The notes below the pieces were generated by a model that did not search any database, had not been told where the DNA came from, and worked only from the letters and a program-made list of their open reading frames with translations. 64,000 nucleotides of DNA from Pseudoclavibacter sp. AY1H1 (GTDB taxonomy: Bacteria; Actinomycetota; Actinomycetes; Actinomycetales; Microbacteriaceae): contig NZ_PSXX01000002.1 in the NCBI RefSeq assembly GCF_002931055.1, positions 310,001-374,000 of the forward strand, in the 5' to 3' direction. Both the position numbers and the translations under genes were made by a program. How positions within the stretch are numbered: the first letter of the stretch is position 1; every line of letters starts with the position of its first letter. Shown piece after piece: positions 1 to 8,252 of this stretch.

Positions 1-666
1 GCCTGCTCCGCGAAGTACGCCTCCACTTCCGCCCAGGTCTCCGCGGGCCGGCTCGAGTCGATCAGCGTCGGCGGCATCGGCACGCGCTCCAGATCCATCG
101 GCGGAACGATCACCGCCTGCTCGGTCCCCCAGAACTTCCGCTCCGTCTCCAACAACCGCGCCAACAGCTCCGGCGTCGGCACCTGGCCCAGCGACCGCGG
201 GAGCTGCCGGTAGTCCTCCCACAGCGGCCGCAGCGGCGGCTCCTCCGGTGGCTCGTCCCCGTCGTCCTCCGGGTCCACTTCCGCGGGGTACGCCTCGTAC
301 AGCACCTGGTTCAGCGCGATCTCCTCCGCGGTCCGCTTGGCCTGGTTCCGCCGCCCCACTTCCTGCAAGTAGTCCGGGTTCGAAAACGTCTGCCCAAGCA
401 GCTCGTCCTCCGTCTGCTCGACCATCTCGCGGATCTGCGACGCGAGCTCCACGACCGTCTGCTCCCGGTCCTCCATGACTGCCCACTCCTGTGGCGTCGC
501 CCGTTGCAGGTAGTCCCGCACGTTCGACTCGTACCTGTGGCTCATCGTCCATCCCTCCGTCTTGTGCTGCGGCTACCTTCGCATCAGCCACCGACTCCGG
601 CAGACCAAAGATGTCGAACGACATCTGGTTCCAGTCCGAACTGCGCTGCTTTCCCTTGCGGGCCAT
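1..666 (-). CDS. Left-edge conjugative-element protein of unknown function, partial, apparent frameshift
   Basis: The gene enters from position 666 (ATG, with AAGGA five bases upstream) and runs off the left edge. The first ~35 codons (MARKGKQRSSDWNQMSFDIF...) look coding. Downstream of about 570 that frame stays open, but its third codon positions lose their G/C bias and the product becomes Gly/Ala/Arg/Asp-rich. A second frame starting at ATG 545 (MSHRYESNVRDYLQRATPQE...) has strong G/C third positions and a normal acidic protein composition, and it also stays open to base 1. The simplest reading is one protein with an indel between about 545 and 580; two overlapping genes are the alternative. 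No domain is recognised. A possible minus-strand -10 (TATACA) lies near 719-724. Confidence 0.6.
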   Translation of the reverse strand, partial: MARKGKQRSSDWNQMSFDIFGLPESVADAKVAAAQDGGMDDEPQVRVERAGLPATGDATGVGSHGGPGADGRGARVADPRDGRADGGRAAWADVFEPGLLAGSGAAEPGQADRGGDRAEPGAVRGVPRGSGPGGRRGRATGGAAAAAAVGGLPAAPAVAGPGADAGAVGAVVGDGAEVLGDRAGGDRSADGSGARADAADADRLEPARGDLGGSGGVLRGAG

Positions 667-761
667 GAATCCTTCGTTTCTCGTGAAGAAGACACCGCAG
701 CACTAGAATCACCGTAGTGTATAATGCCCGGCTTCTGTTAGTCGGGTGTCGTGAGCCGAAA

Positions 762-775
762 CGGCTCCGGAGCCG
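762..775 (-). terminator. Short perfect palindrome after the NrdH-like gene
   Basis: CGGCTCCGGAGCCG is self-complementary and begins a few bases downstream of the stop codon of the redoxin gene. No T-tract follows. It could be a weak terminator or an operator upstream of the gene at 666; the assignment is tentative. Confidence 0.3.
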
Positions 776-777
776 CG

Positions 778-1152
778 TCAGATCGACCGGGACGCCCCCG
801 CGACGGACGCCGCTGTGTGATGGCGGTCGAGCGCTGCGCGCGCTTCGTCCGCGTGCACGTCGACGGGCCGCACAGGCTCGACGCCGCGTGGCTTCTGGGA
901 GGCGGCGAGGACGCTCACGTTGTCCGGCCGGAACCCGCCCCAGTGGGTCATGAGCTTGCCGTCGATCTTCACGAGCACAACCGGTGCGCGGAAGTAGCCG
1001 AGCGCCTTGACCTCGGCGGCTGCTTCGGGATCCACGCTCGCGTCGCGTTTCTCGTACTCGACGCCCGCCTTCTCGACGGCTCGTTCCGTGGCTTTGCACT
1101 GCTGGCAGTCCGGGGTGGACACCAGCTCAATCGTTCGCACCATGAGGGCCAC
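778..1152 (-). CDS. NrdH/glutaredoxin-like redox protein
   Basis: Small thioredoxin-fold protein of about 121-124 residues. The N-terminus reads as a beta strand followed by TPDCQQCKAT, a CxxC redox centre in the C-x-Q-C style of NrdH. A later AP-V stretch (FRAPVVLV) fits the cis-proline loop, and GGFRPDNV is typical of NrdH proteins. NrdH-type redoxins donate electrons to ribonucleotide reductase; the substrate here is unknown. The C-terminus after about residue 90 is extended and unconserved-looking. Start choices are GTG 1152, directly after the ssb stop, or ATG 1143. It is cotranscribed with ssb. Such redoxins are commonly carried by actinobacterial mobile elements and phages. Confidence 0.75.
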   Translation of the reverse strand: MALMVRTIELVSTPDCQQCKATERAVEKAGVEYEKRDASVDPEAAAEVKALGYFRAPVVLVKIDGKLMTHWGGFRPDNVSVLAASQKPRGVEPVRPVDVHADEARAALDRHHTAASVAGASRSI

Positions 1153-1575
1153 CTACTCCAGGCCCGAGCCGGGCGTCTTCGTCGCCCAGGTCGTCGTGGC
1201 ATCCACGACCGGGCCGGTCTCGGGCGCGGTGCGGCGTTCACGGTCGATGTGCACCGCCGTGAACCGCGGCGACGGGCCGACGAGCTTGACCGTCAACTGG
1301 TTGCTGGGCTTCCCGTTGCGAGTGCCCATCACGTACCGGCCCGCGGCAACGACCAGGTCGCCGCTCTGGAACGTGCGGCAGATCATCTCCGCCTCCTGTC
1401 CATACGCGACGCAGGGGACCGACGTGCGCTCCCCGTTGACCCAGGCCCCGTCGACCTTGTTGCGATCGTTCTTCGCGAGCAGGAACCGCGTGTAAATCTG
1501 CTCGCCCTTGGTCTTCAACTCGGGGGTGGTGGTGATGTTCCCCTCGATGGCCATGTCTGTCTCGAACGCGGGCAT
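1153..1575 (-). CDS. ssb: Single-stranded DNA-binding protein (element-borne SSB)
   Basis: OB-fold SSB. The N-terminus after the start contains MAIEGNITTTPELK, followed by FLLAKND and a central GDLVVAAGRY strand, all characteristic of the SSB family. The usual acidic C-terminal DDDIPF tip is absent; the protein ends in TKTPGSGLE, as often seen in plasmid or conjugative-element SSBs. Start ATG 1575 is preferred (AGAGG seven bases upstream); ATG 1554 is the alternative. It overlaps nothing and is followed immediately by the redoxin gene. It would bind the transferred single strand or replication intermediates. It shares strand and style with the conjugation operon at 25.7-40.8 kb, so it is probably part of the same element backbone. 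Confidence 0.85.
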   Translation of the reverse strand: MPAFETDMAIEGNITTTPELKTKGEQIYTRFLLAKNDRNKVDGAWVNGERTSVPCVAYGQEAEMICRTFQSGDLVVAAGRYVMGTRNGKPSNQLTVKLVGPSPRFTAVHIDRERRTAPETGPVVDATTTWATKTPGSGLE

Positions 1576-1723
1576 GAGCTGCCTCTTCCTACTGGCGGGG
1601 CACGCTTCCCGTGTCACCCTCTAGTAGCTATTGCCCGCAACCACGCCGGAACCGCGCGGAGAACGCACGAATCAGGAACCCCGCAGGCGATGCCCACGAT
1701 GAGGGAAAGTCGGCTCCTAGGCT

Positions 1724-2068
1724 GTGCGAGTGCGCAGCAACATCAGGAGAGCACGGCGCGTTCGCCCCCTCCGCGAAGCCGTCCCTCCCGTGACTGTGCA
1801 CATCGCCGTCCAGGCGGACGCCACGGGGAGCATCCCCTGCACCGTCCGAGCTACGGCTCCGCGCGCTGACAGCTCGTACACCGGGCTCGGCAAGCTCGGG
1901 ATCCGCCTGGGCGAGAGAGAGCACTTGGTGCCGGTCGATACCCAGGCCGCCCTCAACCTCCACGCTGCCCTCCGCAGACGCAGCCCCGCACCAGGCGAGC
2001 TGACATGGCTCGACACCAACATGGCGAAGCTCTGCATGCGAGTGCTCCCTCGACCGCACCTCGCGTAG
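1724..2068 (+). CDS. Hypothetical protein, codon bias suggests real coding
   Basis: Open frame of up to 114 codons. From about 1788 onward the third codon positions are overwhelmingly G or C, unlike the other frames of this stretch. The sequence reads as a plausible globular domain (DATGSIPCTVRATAP...GLGKLGI...VPVDTQAALNLHAAL). No family is recognised. The start is uncertain (GTG 1724 or GTG 1788) and neither has a convincing ribosome-binding site, so it may be an intact small gene or a remnant. It is transcribed away from ssb. Confidence 0.4.
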   Translation: MRVRSNIRRARRVRPLREAVPPVTVHIAVQADATGSIPCTVRATAPRADSSYTGLGKLGIRLGEREHLVPVDTQAALNLHAALRRRSPAPGELTWLDTNMAKLCMRVLPRPHLA

Positions 2069-2773
2069 TACAGCTCAAGGCCACCGAGACTCTGTGACCT
2101 GACCGGTGAATTCAACCTGCCGCTGAGCACTGCACACTCATCCGGGACGGTCGTTGGCAGTGGTTGCACCCGCAGGTCATGAGTTCTTCGGCGCCCAGTT
2201 CTCGTGCGGCGGCTGCGTGTCCGGATCCTCCGAGCACAAGGACATCGTCAAGAATATAGTTGACGCCGACGCTCCCATCTCGACGGGAGCGCACAGCGCC
2301 GACGAGCGGTCGGACTCTCGCCGCTCTGCCTCGTCCGCTCTCGGGAGCCAAACAACCACATCGGTGAGCGGTCGTTGTTGCGGTTCGGGAAAGTCGGTCT
2401 AGAGGTAGAGATTCGTCGGATCGGTAATGACCTTCCATCGAGAATTCGCACAGTGCACATCGACGCCCCTTGGGTCCGCCCCGGGACGCACCCGGAGTGC
2501 ACCCGCTGAATGAAGCCGGCCTTGCCAGAGTCAAGCGACCGAGAATAGACGTAGGGACGGAACGAACACTCTTCTTGCTCGCGGAGCTCAACGATAGCGC
2601 CATAGTTGCGGGCGTGCCCGACATGTGGGTGGCTCGCTGCTTCGACCCACTCACGCGCCTGGTCAGCAGTCGTCGAGGTCGTCGAGATTGTTCGGCGAGT
2701 AGCCGTCCGCGCTAGGTCGTGTTGCTAAACGTCGAAGTCGTGAGTGATCAGGTGCGACAGTAGGCTTTGCGGC
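2069..2773. other. Intergenic stretch without a supportable gene
   Basis: About 700 bases. Open frames here are short, lack ribosome-binding sites and do not show the third-position G/C bias of neighbouring genes. The GNAT promoter presumably lies at the right end. Nothing else is recognised. Confidence 0.5.
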
Positions 2774-3274
2774 ATGGAGTACGACAACGCACCCGGTGGG
2801 TCGAAGAAACACGCCTACGCGGCCACCGTGTTGGGTGTTGCCGACGCTGGTGAGATCATGACGCTTCAGCGTGCGGCTTACGTCACCGAGGCTCAGGCGC
2901 ACCACGATTTCAACTTGCCGCCGCTTACCCAGAGTTTTGAAGCGCTGCGTGGCGAGTTGGCCGACCCGGATGGGACCGCGCTCGGTGTCCGTGAACTCGG
3001 TCGCCTCGTTGGGGCGGTGCGTCTCCGTCGCCTCGGCGCTGTCGTGGAGCTGGGTCGGCTCACGGTGGTGCCCGATCGCCAGGGCGAGGGCATCGGCAGC
3101 TTTCTGCTCAGTGAAGCTGAAGCACTGTTCCCAAATGCCGAACAGATGCGCCTCTTCACCGGCGAAAACTCTGCGGCCAACCTTCGGCTGTACGAGCGCA
3201 ACGGCTACGCCGAGACGGAGCGCACACCGGCGGGCAGCTACTCGCTAGTCCACCTCGCTAAGACGCTTTCCTAG
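2774..3274 (+). CDS. GNAT-family N-acetyltransferase
   Basis: A 166-residue acetyltransferase that would transfer an acetyl group from acetyl-CoA to an unknown amine. The acetyl-CoA binding motif is visible as VVPDRQGEGIGSFLLSEAE (family pattern V.p..rg.GiG..Ll), followed by LYERNGYAETER, the usual C-terminal GNAT beta-bulge motif. Start ATG 2774 is chosen over in-frame codons just upstream because it begins the conserved domain; no strong Shine-Dalgarno is present. The stop codon TAG lies inside a CTAG target site where an IS5-family element has inserted, so the coding sequence is preserved but anything originally downstream is displaced. Confidence 0.8.
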   Translation: MEYDNAPGGSKKHAYAATVLGVADAGEIMTLQRAAYVTEAQAHHDFNLPPLTQSFEALRGELADPDGTALGVRELGRLVGAVRLRRLGAVVELGRLTVVPDRQGEGIGSFLLSEAEALFPNAEQMRLFTGENSAANLRLYERNGYAETERTPAGSYSLVHLAKTLS

Positions 3275-4150
3275 GGTCCGTCTCTGACCCATTGGAAGAC
3301 TGCTGCGAGGCACAGGGCCGCGTGGTAGTTCAGGGCGAGCTTGTCTGAGCGCGTCGCGATCCCGCGCCACTGCTTGAGCTTATTGAAGCAGCGTTCCACA
3401 ACATTGCGGCCGCGGTAGCGCTGTTTCTGTTGAACGCCGAAGTCGATGGGGCGGCCAGGCTTCTTGCGGCGGCGGGTGATCTGGTCGTCGCGTTCGGGGA
3501 TCGTCGCTGCTATGCCTCGCTCGCGCAGCCAAGCTCGGTTCGCCTTTGACGGGTAACCCTTGTCGGCGAGGATCCGCTCCGGTCGCGACCGCGGCCTGCC
3601 GGTGCGTCCGTAGACGCGGATCTCGGAGAGCGTGTCGATCAGCATTCTTGTGTCGGATGCCTGGCCAGGGGTTAGCACGAATGCGAGGGCACGGCCTCTG
3701 CCGTCGCAGACCAGGTGGTTCTTGGTCGTCAACCCGCCGCGGGAGCGGCCGATCGCGTGGTCCGGCGGCTCGTCACCGAACTTCTTGTAGTTCGATGGAT
3801 CCCCCTGTGGCGCGCGGAAGCGTGGCACCGTGCTGGTGCACGCGCACGATTGTCGAGTCGATCGACGCCACCCAATCCAGCTCGCCGCGTTGGTGAGCGA
3901 TCGACTGCACCTTCTCCAGTACCCGCGCCCAAACGCCCCGCTCTGCCCACCGGCTGAAGTTCTTGTAGATCGTGTTCCAGTTCCCGAAACGATCGGGCAC
4001 ATCCCGCCAGGGGGCTCCGGTACGGTATCGCCACGCAGTCGCTTCCACCACAACCCGCCGATCTACGGGCGGACGCCCCGTCGCCTTCGCGGGAGGGAAC
4101 AGCGGGCCGATGACAGCCCAGACATCATCAGAGATCTCAGTACGGGACAC
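3271..4150 (-). CDS. IS5-family transposase in two frames (orfA/orfB)
   Basis: The first frame (4150-3773) begins MSRTEISDDVWAVIGPLFPP and contains the DUF4096-like N-terminal domain and a first catalytic Asp region (WVASIDSTIVRVHQH). The second frame carries the rest of the DDE domain: NYKKFGDEP, GRSRGGLTTK, ILADKGY and GRNVVERCFNKLKQWR with the catalytic Glu. They must be joined near a run of five G (complement of 3801-3805). Frame arithmetic gives a net +1 (or -2) shift, as in elements that use ribosomal slippage. The orfB stop codon TAG is supplied by the target CTAG. Whether slippage occurs cannot be told from sequence. Confidence 0.8.
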
Positions 4151-4202
4151 ACGTCAAACATCACCCGCGAGCCGCGAATCAGCCTTGAGCAACACGCCCT
4201 AG
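3271..4202 (-). mobile_element. IS5-family insertion sequence (IS427-like group) with CTAG target duplication
   Basis: The element body is 3275-4198 (924 bases), flanked by CTAG at 3271-3274 and 4199-4202. This fits the YTAR target preference of the IS427 group. The ends are imperfect inverted repeats beginning GG (left GGTCCGTCTCTGA, right read inward GGCGTGTTGCTCA, about half identical). It carries one transposase in two overlapping frames. The insertion coincides with the acetyltransferase stop codon. The intact target duplication suggests a fairly recent insertion. Confidence 0.75.
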
Positions 4203-4469
4203 AACGCGGCTGAGGCCGCGCCTCTTGCAAGAGGCTCTGCATTTACGACGCGCCCGCGTCAGATGCGTTGACATGCGGACGACTCGCACTTGTAGAGAAT
4301 TCCGCAACGGACCGATAATGACCGGTTGGGGCGGTCCGTGGGTCCGAACTTAGAGCGAGCTGCCGAAAACGACCGCGACAATCGCGTTTCGGTTGGGAGT
4401 TTCGGTGCACGAAGAGTCGCCATCGGTCAGAGCTGCGGAGCGGGCAGGAAAAATGCTAAACACGACACC

Positions 4470-4943
4470 ATGACGACCTACCCAACGATGCATGAGCTCG
4501 GCCGTATTGATGTTGTCACGTCGGAGGATAGATCTGCACTGAGTCGAGATGTCAGCCTCGAACTCGACGAGGTGCAAGCAGCGTGGCCAGAGTTTGAAGG
4601 TGTCTTTGACTCGCTTCGGGGGCGAAGAATGATGGGCCTGGTCTTTGAAGGGAGCGCCACGTACCGTCTCGCCACCGCTCGGCTCGATCGAGACGCGGAC
4701 AACGCCTTGGGTCTAGACGAATCAATCATTCCGGGAGGGGACTACCTCCGACTGCGCCTCCGTGGGGAGGTCCCGGGAGTCTATGGCCAGATCGAAGCCG
4801 CCTTCTCCGCGCTCTTTGAGGTTGCGGATCACGACCCGGAGCGACCGCACATCGAGTCCTACCGGCGCGAAGGTGAGATCGATTGCCTCGTGCCGATCCG
4901 ACCTTCGACGAAGGTGGACGACGTCAAAGGACGCCAGTGGTGA
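4470..4943 (+). CDS. GyrI-like effector-binding domain protein
   Basis: A 157-residue protein resembling stand-alone GyrI-like/AraC effector-binding (SHS2) domains. The second half carries the hallmark pattern GGDYLRLRLRGEVPGVYGQI...ALFEVADHDPERPHIESYRR...CLVPI, matching the G-Y-x-x-h-G ... E-Y ... iPi signature. Such proteins bind small hydrophobic molecules, and some inhibit gyrase; the ligand here is unknown. ATG 4470 is chosen because the domain begins just after it; an upstream in-frame ATG at 4326 would add about 48 residues of unconserved sequence. There is no DNA-binding domain. Confidence 0.65.
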   Translation: MTTYPTMHELGRIDVVTSEDRSALSRDVSLELDEVQAAWPEFEGVFDSLRGRRMMGLVFEGSATYRLATARLDRDADNALGLDESIIPGGDYLRLRLRGEVPGVYGQIEAAFSALFEVADHDPERPHIESYRREGEIDCLVPIRPSTKVDDVKGRQW

Positions 4944-5090
4944 TCGAGATCCGAGCGGATCTCACCAGTGACCGCCGCAAAGGATCGCTTACAGGGGACC
5001 AGCTACGTTTGTCTTGTAGATGTAGGTTCTCGTGGTCACCTGCGCGGCGGAGCACGCAATGACGGTGTCCGCGCGGAGAAGCATGAGAAT

Positions 5091-6100
5091 CTAACTGTGG
5101 GTAGCCATGACGCTGCTGACACGTGATGGTGCCACGGATGCGGGTGGCTGTCCGACGACCACGCCGCGTGGTCGGTGGCAGTTGTAGTACTGGTTCCAGA
5201 TCTTGAGTGCGGCGGCACGTTCGGCTTCTGAACGCCAGGTGCGGTCGTAGAGGAACTCCTCTGCAAGGATCAGGTACAGCGCTCGAATTCGCCCTTCTGC
5301 CTCGGAGTGCGGGGCCCAATTCGCTGATGACGGTTTGAGCCGACCACTCCGCGAAAAGTGGTGGCCCGGCAGGATGAGCCGTCATGTGTCACGACTCGCT
5401 CGATCCGGGTGATGCCATGGGATGCGAACCAAGCTTTCGCGCGGCCGAGGAACGCGACGGTTGTGACGGCTTTCCCATCTGACAGAGCTTCGGTGTGCGC
5501 GAGTCGGGAGTATCCGTCGGTGGCCGAGTGCAAGTAGCCACATCCGGTCACTACTCCGTGGGCCCTCGTGCGGGCAGCGGCTCTGGCGTCGCCGCTGCCG
5601 TTGCCGTGTACACGCTGCCCACCCCCGTCGGGAGAGCGTTCGACCTTCTGCACGTCGAGATGCACCATGCGACCCGGGCGCCCCGCGGAGGCGCGTTGCG
5701 GTCGCCGGCTCGTCTCGCCGTTCGGGGTGATGGACTTTCGTGTGTTCAGCCCCAGCTGAGCGAGTGGCCGACTTGTAGTACATCTGGTGACCGGCGTCTC
5801 GACGTGGTTGAACTCGAAGGTGATTCGGGAAGCTGGCCATTTGTGCTCGCACCGCATCGACTCGATGTGCTTCACGAGCTGGCCAGGCGTCGCGGATCGC
5901 AGCCGAATCGGAGAAGACGAGCGGTCCAGCAGACCCAGTTCTCCGAACCGCCAGTATCGGTTGGCCCACTTCGAGGCGGTCGCGCGAGAGATGCCCATTC
6001 CTTCGGCCACGTGCGCGATCGGCCCGGTCTCGCAGCGTTCGACCGGTAGGCGGCGTCCTTCGGGTGCGAGCAGCGCATTGAAGTGCAGACGTGACGCCAT
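5091..6100 (-). pseudogene. IS481-family transposase, degraded
   Basis: The N-terminal helix-turn-helix (MGISRATASKWANRYWRFGE), the linker region, a DDE-type Asp segment (MVHLDVQKVERSPDGGG) and the core segment HSATDGYSRLAHTEAL are in one frame. That frame terminates after ...RQKGEFERCT at about 5270, while the expected continuation (ALYLILAEEFLYDRTWRSEAER...NQYYNCHRPRG) follows immediately in another frame to a stop at 5091. One indel near 5280 therefore breaks the gene, and the catalytic Glu region is damaged. The start codon lies 8 bases from the end of the broken ligase gene. No clear terminal repeats were found, so the boundaries are only those of the coding remnant. Confidence 0.75.
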
Positions 6101-6107
6101 GTCGATC

Positions 6108-7228
6108 TCAGATCAGTTCCAGCACCGGCCCCGCATGGACGGCCCGATATAGGACATTGCGTATCGCGTTGGTCTGAATCGAGGTGAGTGTGCGGTAGAA
6201 GGGGCGCAGCACAATCCGCACCAGGAGGTTGGCCAGGCCGTCCCGCGTGCCGAGCCGTGAGCGCGCCGCCTCGGGCAGATCGGCGTGTGTGGTGCGGCTG
6301 AGCACCTCCAAGGACTCGATGACGTCGGCGTCTCCACCGAGGGCGATACGGATGCGGTCACCCAGGGTCTCCGAAACCTCTTCTTCCGCCACGACCACCG
6401 AAATGTCGCGCCGGGAAGCTGGCAGCAGTGAGACGTGCTGCCACGGGTCCAGATTAAGCATCTGCGCAGCGATACTCGGGTTCTGTGCCCGTAGGTAGCG
6501 AATGTCGGGGATGCCCTTGCGCAGCATCAAGGCGCGCTCCAGTCCCGTGCGGAGAGCGAGGCCGGACCACTGCTCCAGATAGAGCCCTGAACCGTGCAGC
6601 ACCTCGGGATGGATGCGACCGCACTCAGCAAGCTCAAGCCACTCACACCCTCGTGGAGGACATCGATCTGCCTGCCGCCCACCGTGTAGGGGTGCGAGAT
6701 ATCAGTCGCCTTCCACTCGGCCCCACGGAGCACCGCCTCAACCACGCGGACGATCATCGCAACCATGTCGCAGTCGCCCATGCCTGGAGTACTGCGGATG
6801 CGCCAGAGATCAACCTGGTGCGGCTCGCCCACGTGACTACGATCGACGACGTCGCGACGGTAGACGAGGCCAGGGGCAACGATCAGCTCATCGATGCCGC
6901 GTCGTCCCGCGTAGTCCTCGAGGGCAGTGGGGAGCTCGGCGCTGGTGTGACTGCGGAGCATCACGGTGGGGCTGACGTACCGGGTAAACCGACGGGCGCG
7001 GGTGACATCGTCAGGGCCGCACCCCAAGCGGTCGTAGTTCTCACGCACGGGCACGACTGGCGAGTGACGAACGTAGCGGAGGGAGGACCCGCACTCGGGC
7101 TGCAGTGCACCCACGGCGGAAGAAAGAAGAGCCTGGATGGCGTGCCCGCCCTGAACGGGATCGGTGAGGTCGCGCAGGTTCAGCGCGCTGCCGAGCTGGC
7201 CAGAAGTCAGATAGTCGGCGTTCGACAA
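6108..7228 (-). pseudogene. PheS/PheT-like class II aminoacyl-tRNA-synthetase-related ligase, frameshifted
   Basis: Two overlapping frames (7228-about 6640 and about 6645-6108) together read as one class II synthetase-like chain. The first holds LVYRRDVVDRSHVGEPHQVD and the HPYT...QIDV motif. The second continues WLELAECGRIHPEVL, then SGLALRTGLERALMLRKGIP (motif 3 style, G-x-E-R) and a C-terminal ferredoxin-like anticodon-binding segment with RRDISVVV. Removing two bases from a GTGT repeat at about 6643-6647 restores HEGEWLELAE, so a 2-base insertion is the inferred lesion. Related orphan PheS-like ligases in actinobacteria are not housekeeping PheRS; the substrate is unknown. The start codon is probably TTG 7228. 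Confidence 0.6.
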
Positions 7229-7670
7229 TAGGAGGTCTACAAAAGGGTGGCAGGTTGACTAGGGAGAAGAACTTCCCCCCGGCCGTGCCTGCAGAGACCT
7301 GATGCGGCACGACTGCGCGTCGATGACCCCGCGGCCATAACCCAGCCGGTGTTCCCGAAATCGCTGCCGCCTCTGCACAGCTTCAGAATACCTGCCCACC
7401 TACATCCTGACAACGAGCCAACATTCTCGTGCCCAACAACTGCCAGATTGCTCGACCGGGTTGGCAATGTCCGCGGAATCGACCAACGGTTGCGGTAAGT
7501 GCGGCCTCACGGTGTGGAGCCACAACTAAACCAACGCCCCCGTTGCGCTGGGCACTACGACGGAACGGGTGTTCAACTCTCCTGACCCACCTGGTAGAAT
7601 CGAGCGTCCCGTTCTACGTCAGTCGCACCAATTTATGAGTCCGCGACGCACCCACGATTGGTAAAGGCCC
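7229..7670. other. Intergenic region between broken ligase and TetR regulator
   Basis: About 440 bases, no supportable gene. It must contain the promoters of the divergently transcribed ligase remnant and the TetR gene. No perfect palindromic operator was recognised. Confidence 0.45.
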
Positions 7671-8252
7671 ATGCGAGGCAGCAAGCGTCGGAACGAGATT
7701 ATCGAGGCTGCGCACCGAATTCTCAAGGCAGAAGATTCGACTGGCCTCAGTGCCAGAAAAGTCGCTCAAGAAGCTGGAGTAAGTCCGGCTTCGGTCATCT
7801 ACCATTTCGGTGACATTGACTCTTTAATGCGCGCCACGATGGAGTCAGTCCTGGAGAACCTCGTCGCGAGCAACGTCAGCATCAACAAAACTTCCAGAGA
7901 CCCAGCCGGACAGTTGCGAGCGACCATCGACCGGAGCATTCCAGACGAGATTGACGGCAGGCTGCGAATACTCTTCGAACAGTTGAGTCACATACGCCGC
8001 TCTCCCGAGGCAGTTAGGGAGCATCAGGCCGCCGTGGACTGGCAGGTAGACCTGTACGAAGAGATCATTCTGACCGGGGTCAACGCTGGCCTGTGGCAAC
8101 CGTCCGTCCCACCGCGTCAGCTGGGTGAAACTCTCGTTGCCCTAGCGTCTGTGGCCAATCTCTACATGCTCGTGGGATTTGCCGGTGACGCCGCTTCACA
8201 CAGGAGTAGAATGGCTGATTTAGCTTCTGCCCTACTCGGGACCAGTATCTAG
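7671..8252 (+). CDS. TetR-family transcriptional regulator
   Basis: A 193-residue regulator. Residues 1-50 form the TetR DNA-binding domain (RRNEIIEAAHRILKAEDSTG, then LSARKVAQEAGVSPASVIYHFGDIDSLM with the canonical helix-turn-helix and YHF anchor). The remainder is helical, as expected for the ligand-binding and dimerisation domain, with hydrophobic helices near residues 150-175. It may regulate itself or the divergent ligase remnant; a former partner gene is not evident downstream. The ATG start follows TAAAGGCCC, a weak ribosome-binding site. GC is lower than in the core genes. Confidence 0.8.
   Translation: MRGSKRRNEIIEAAHRILKAEDSTGLSARKVAQEAGVSPASVIYHFGDIDSLMRATMESVLENLVASNVSINKTSRDPAGQLRATIDRSIPDEIDGRLRILFEQLSHIRRSPEAVREHQAAVDWQVDLYEEIILTGVNAGLWQPSVPPRQLGETLVALASVANLYMLVGFAGDAASHRSRMADLASALLGTSI

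Noticed and set aside
719-725. TATAAT on the plus strand at about 720-725 as a promoter
   Set aside because: No plus-strand gene follows and there is no -35 partner at the right distance; probably fortuitous.
2112-2654. 180-codon minus-strand frame left of the GNAT gene
   Set aside because: Third codon positions show no bias and there is no recognisable domain.
5382-5969. Second open frame across the IS481 remnant
   Set aside because: It is a shadow of the transposase frame; the helix-turn-helix and DDE segments are in the other frame.
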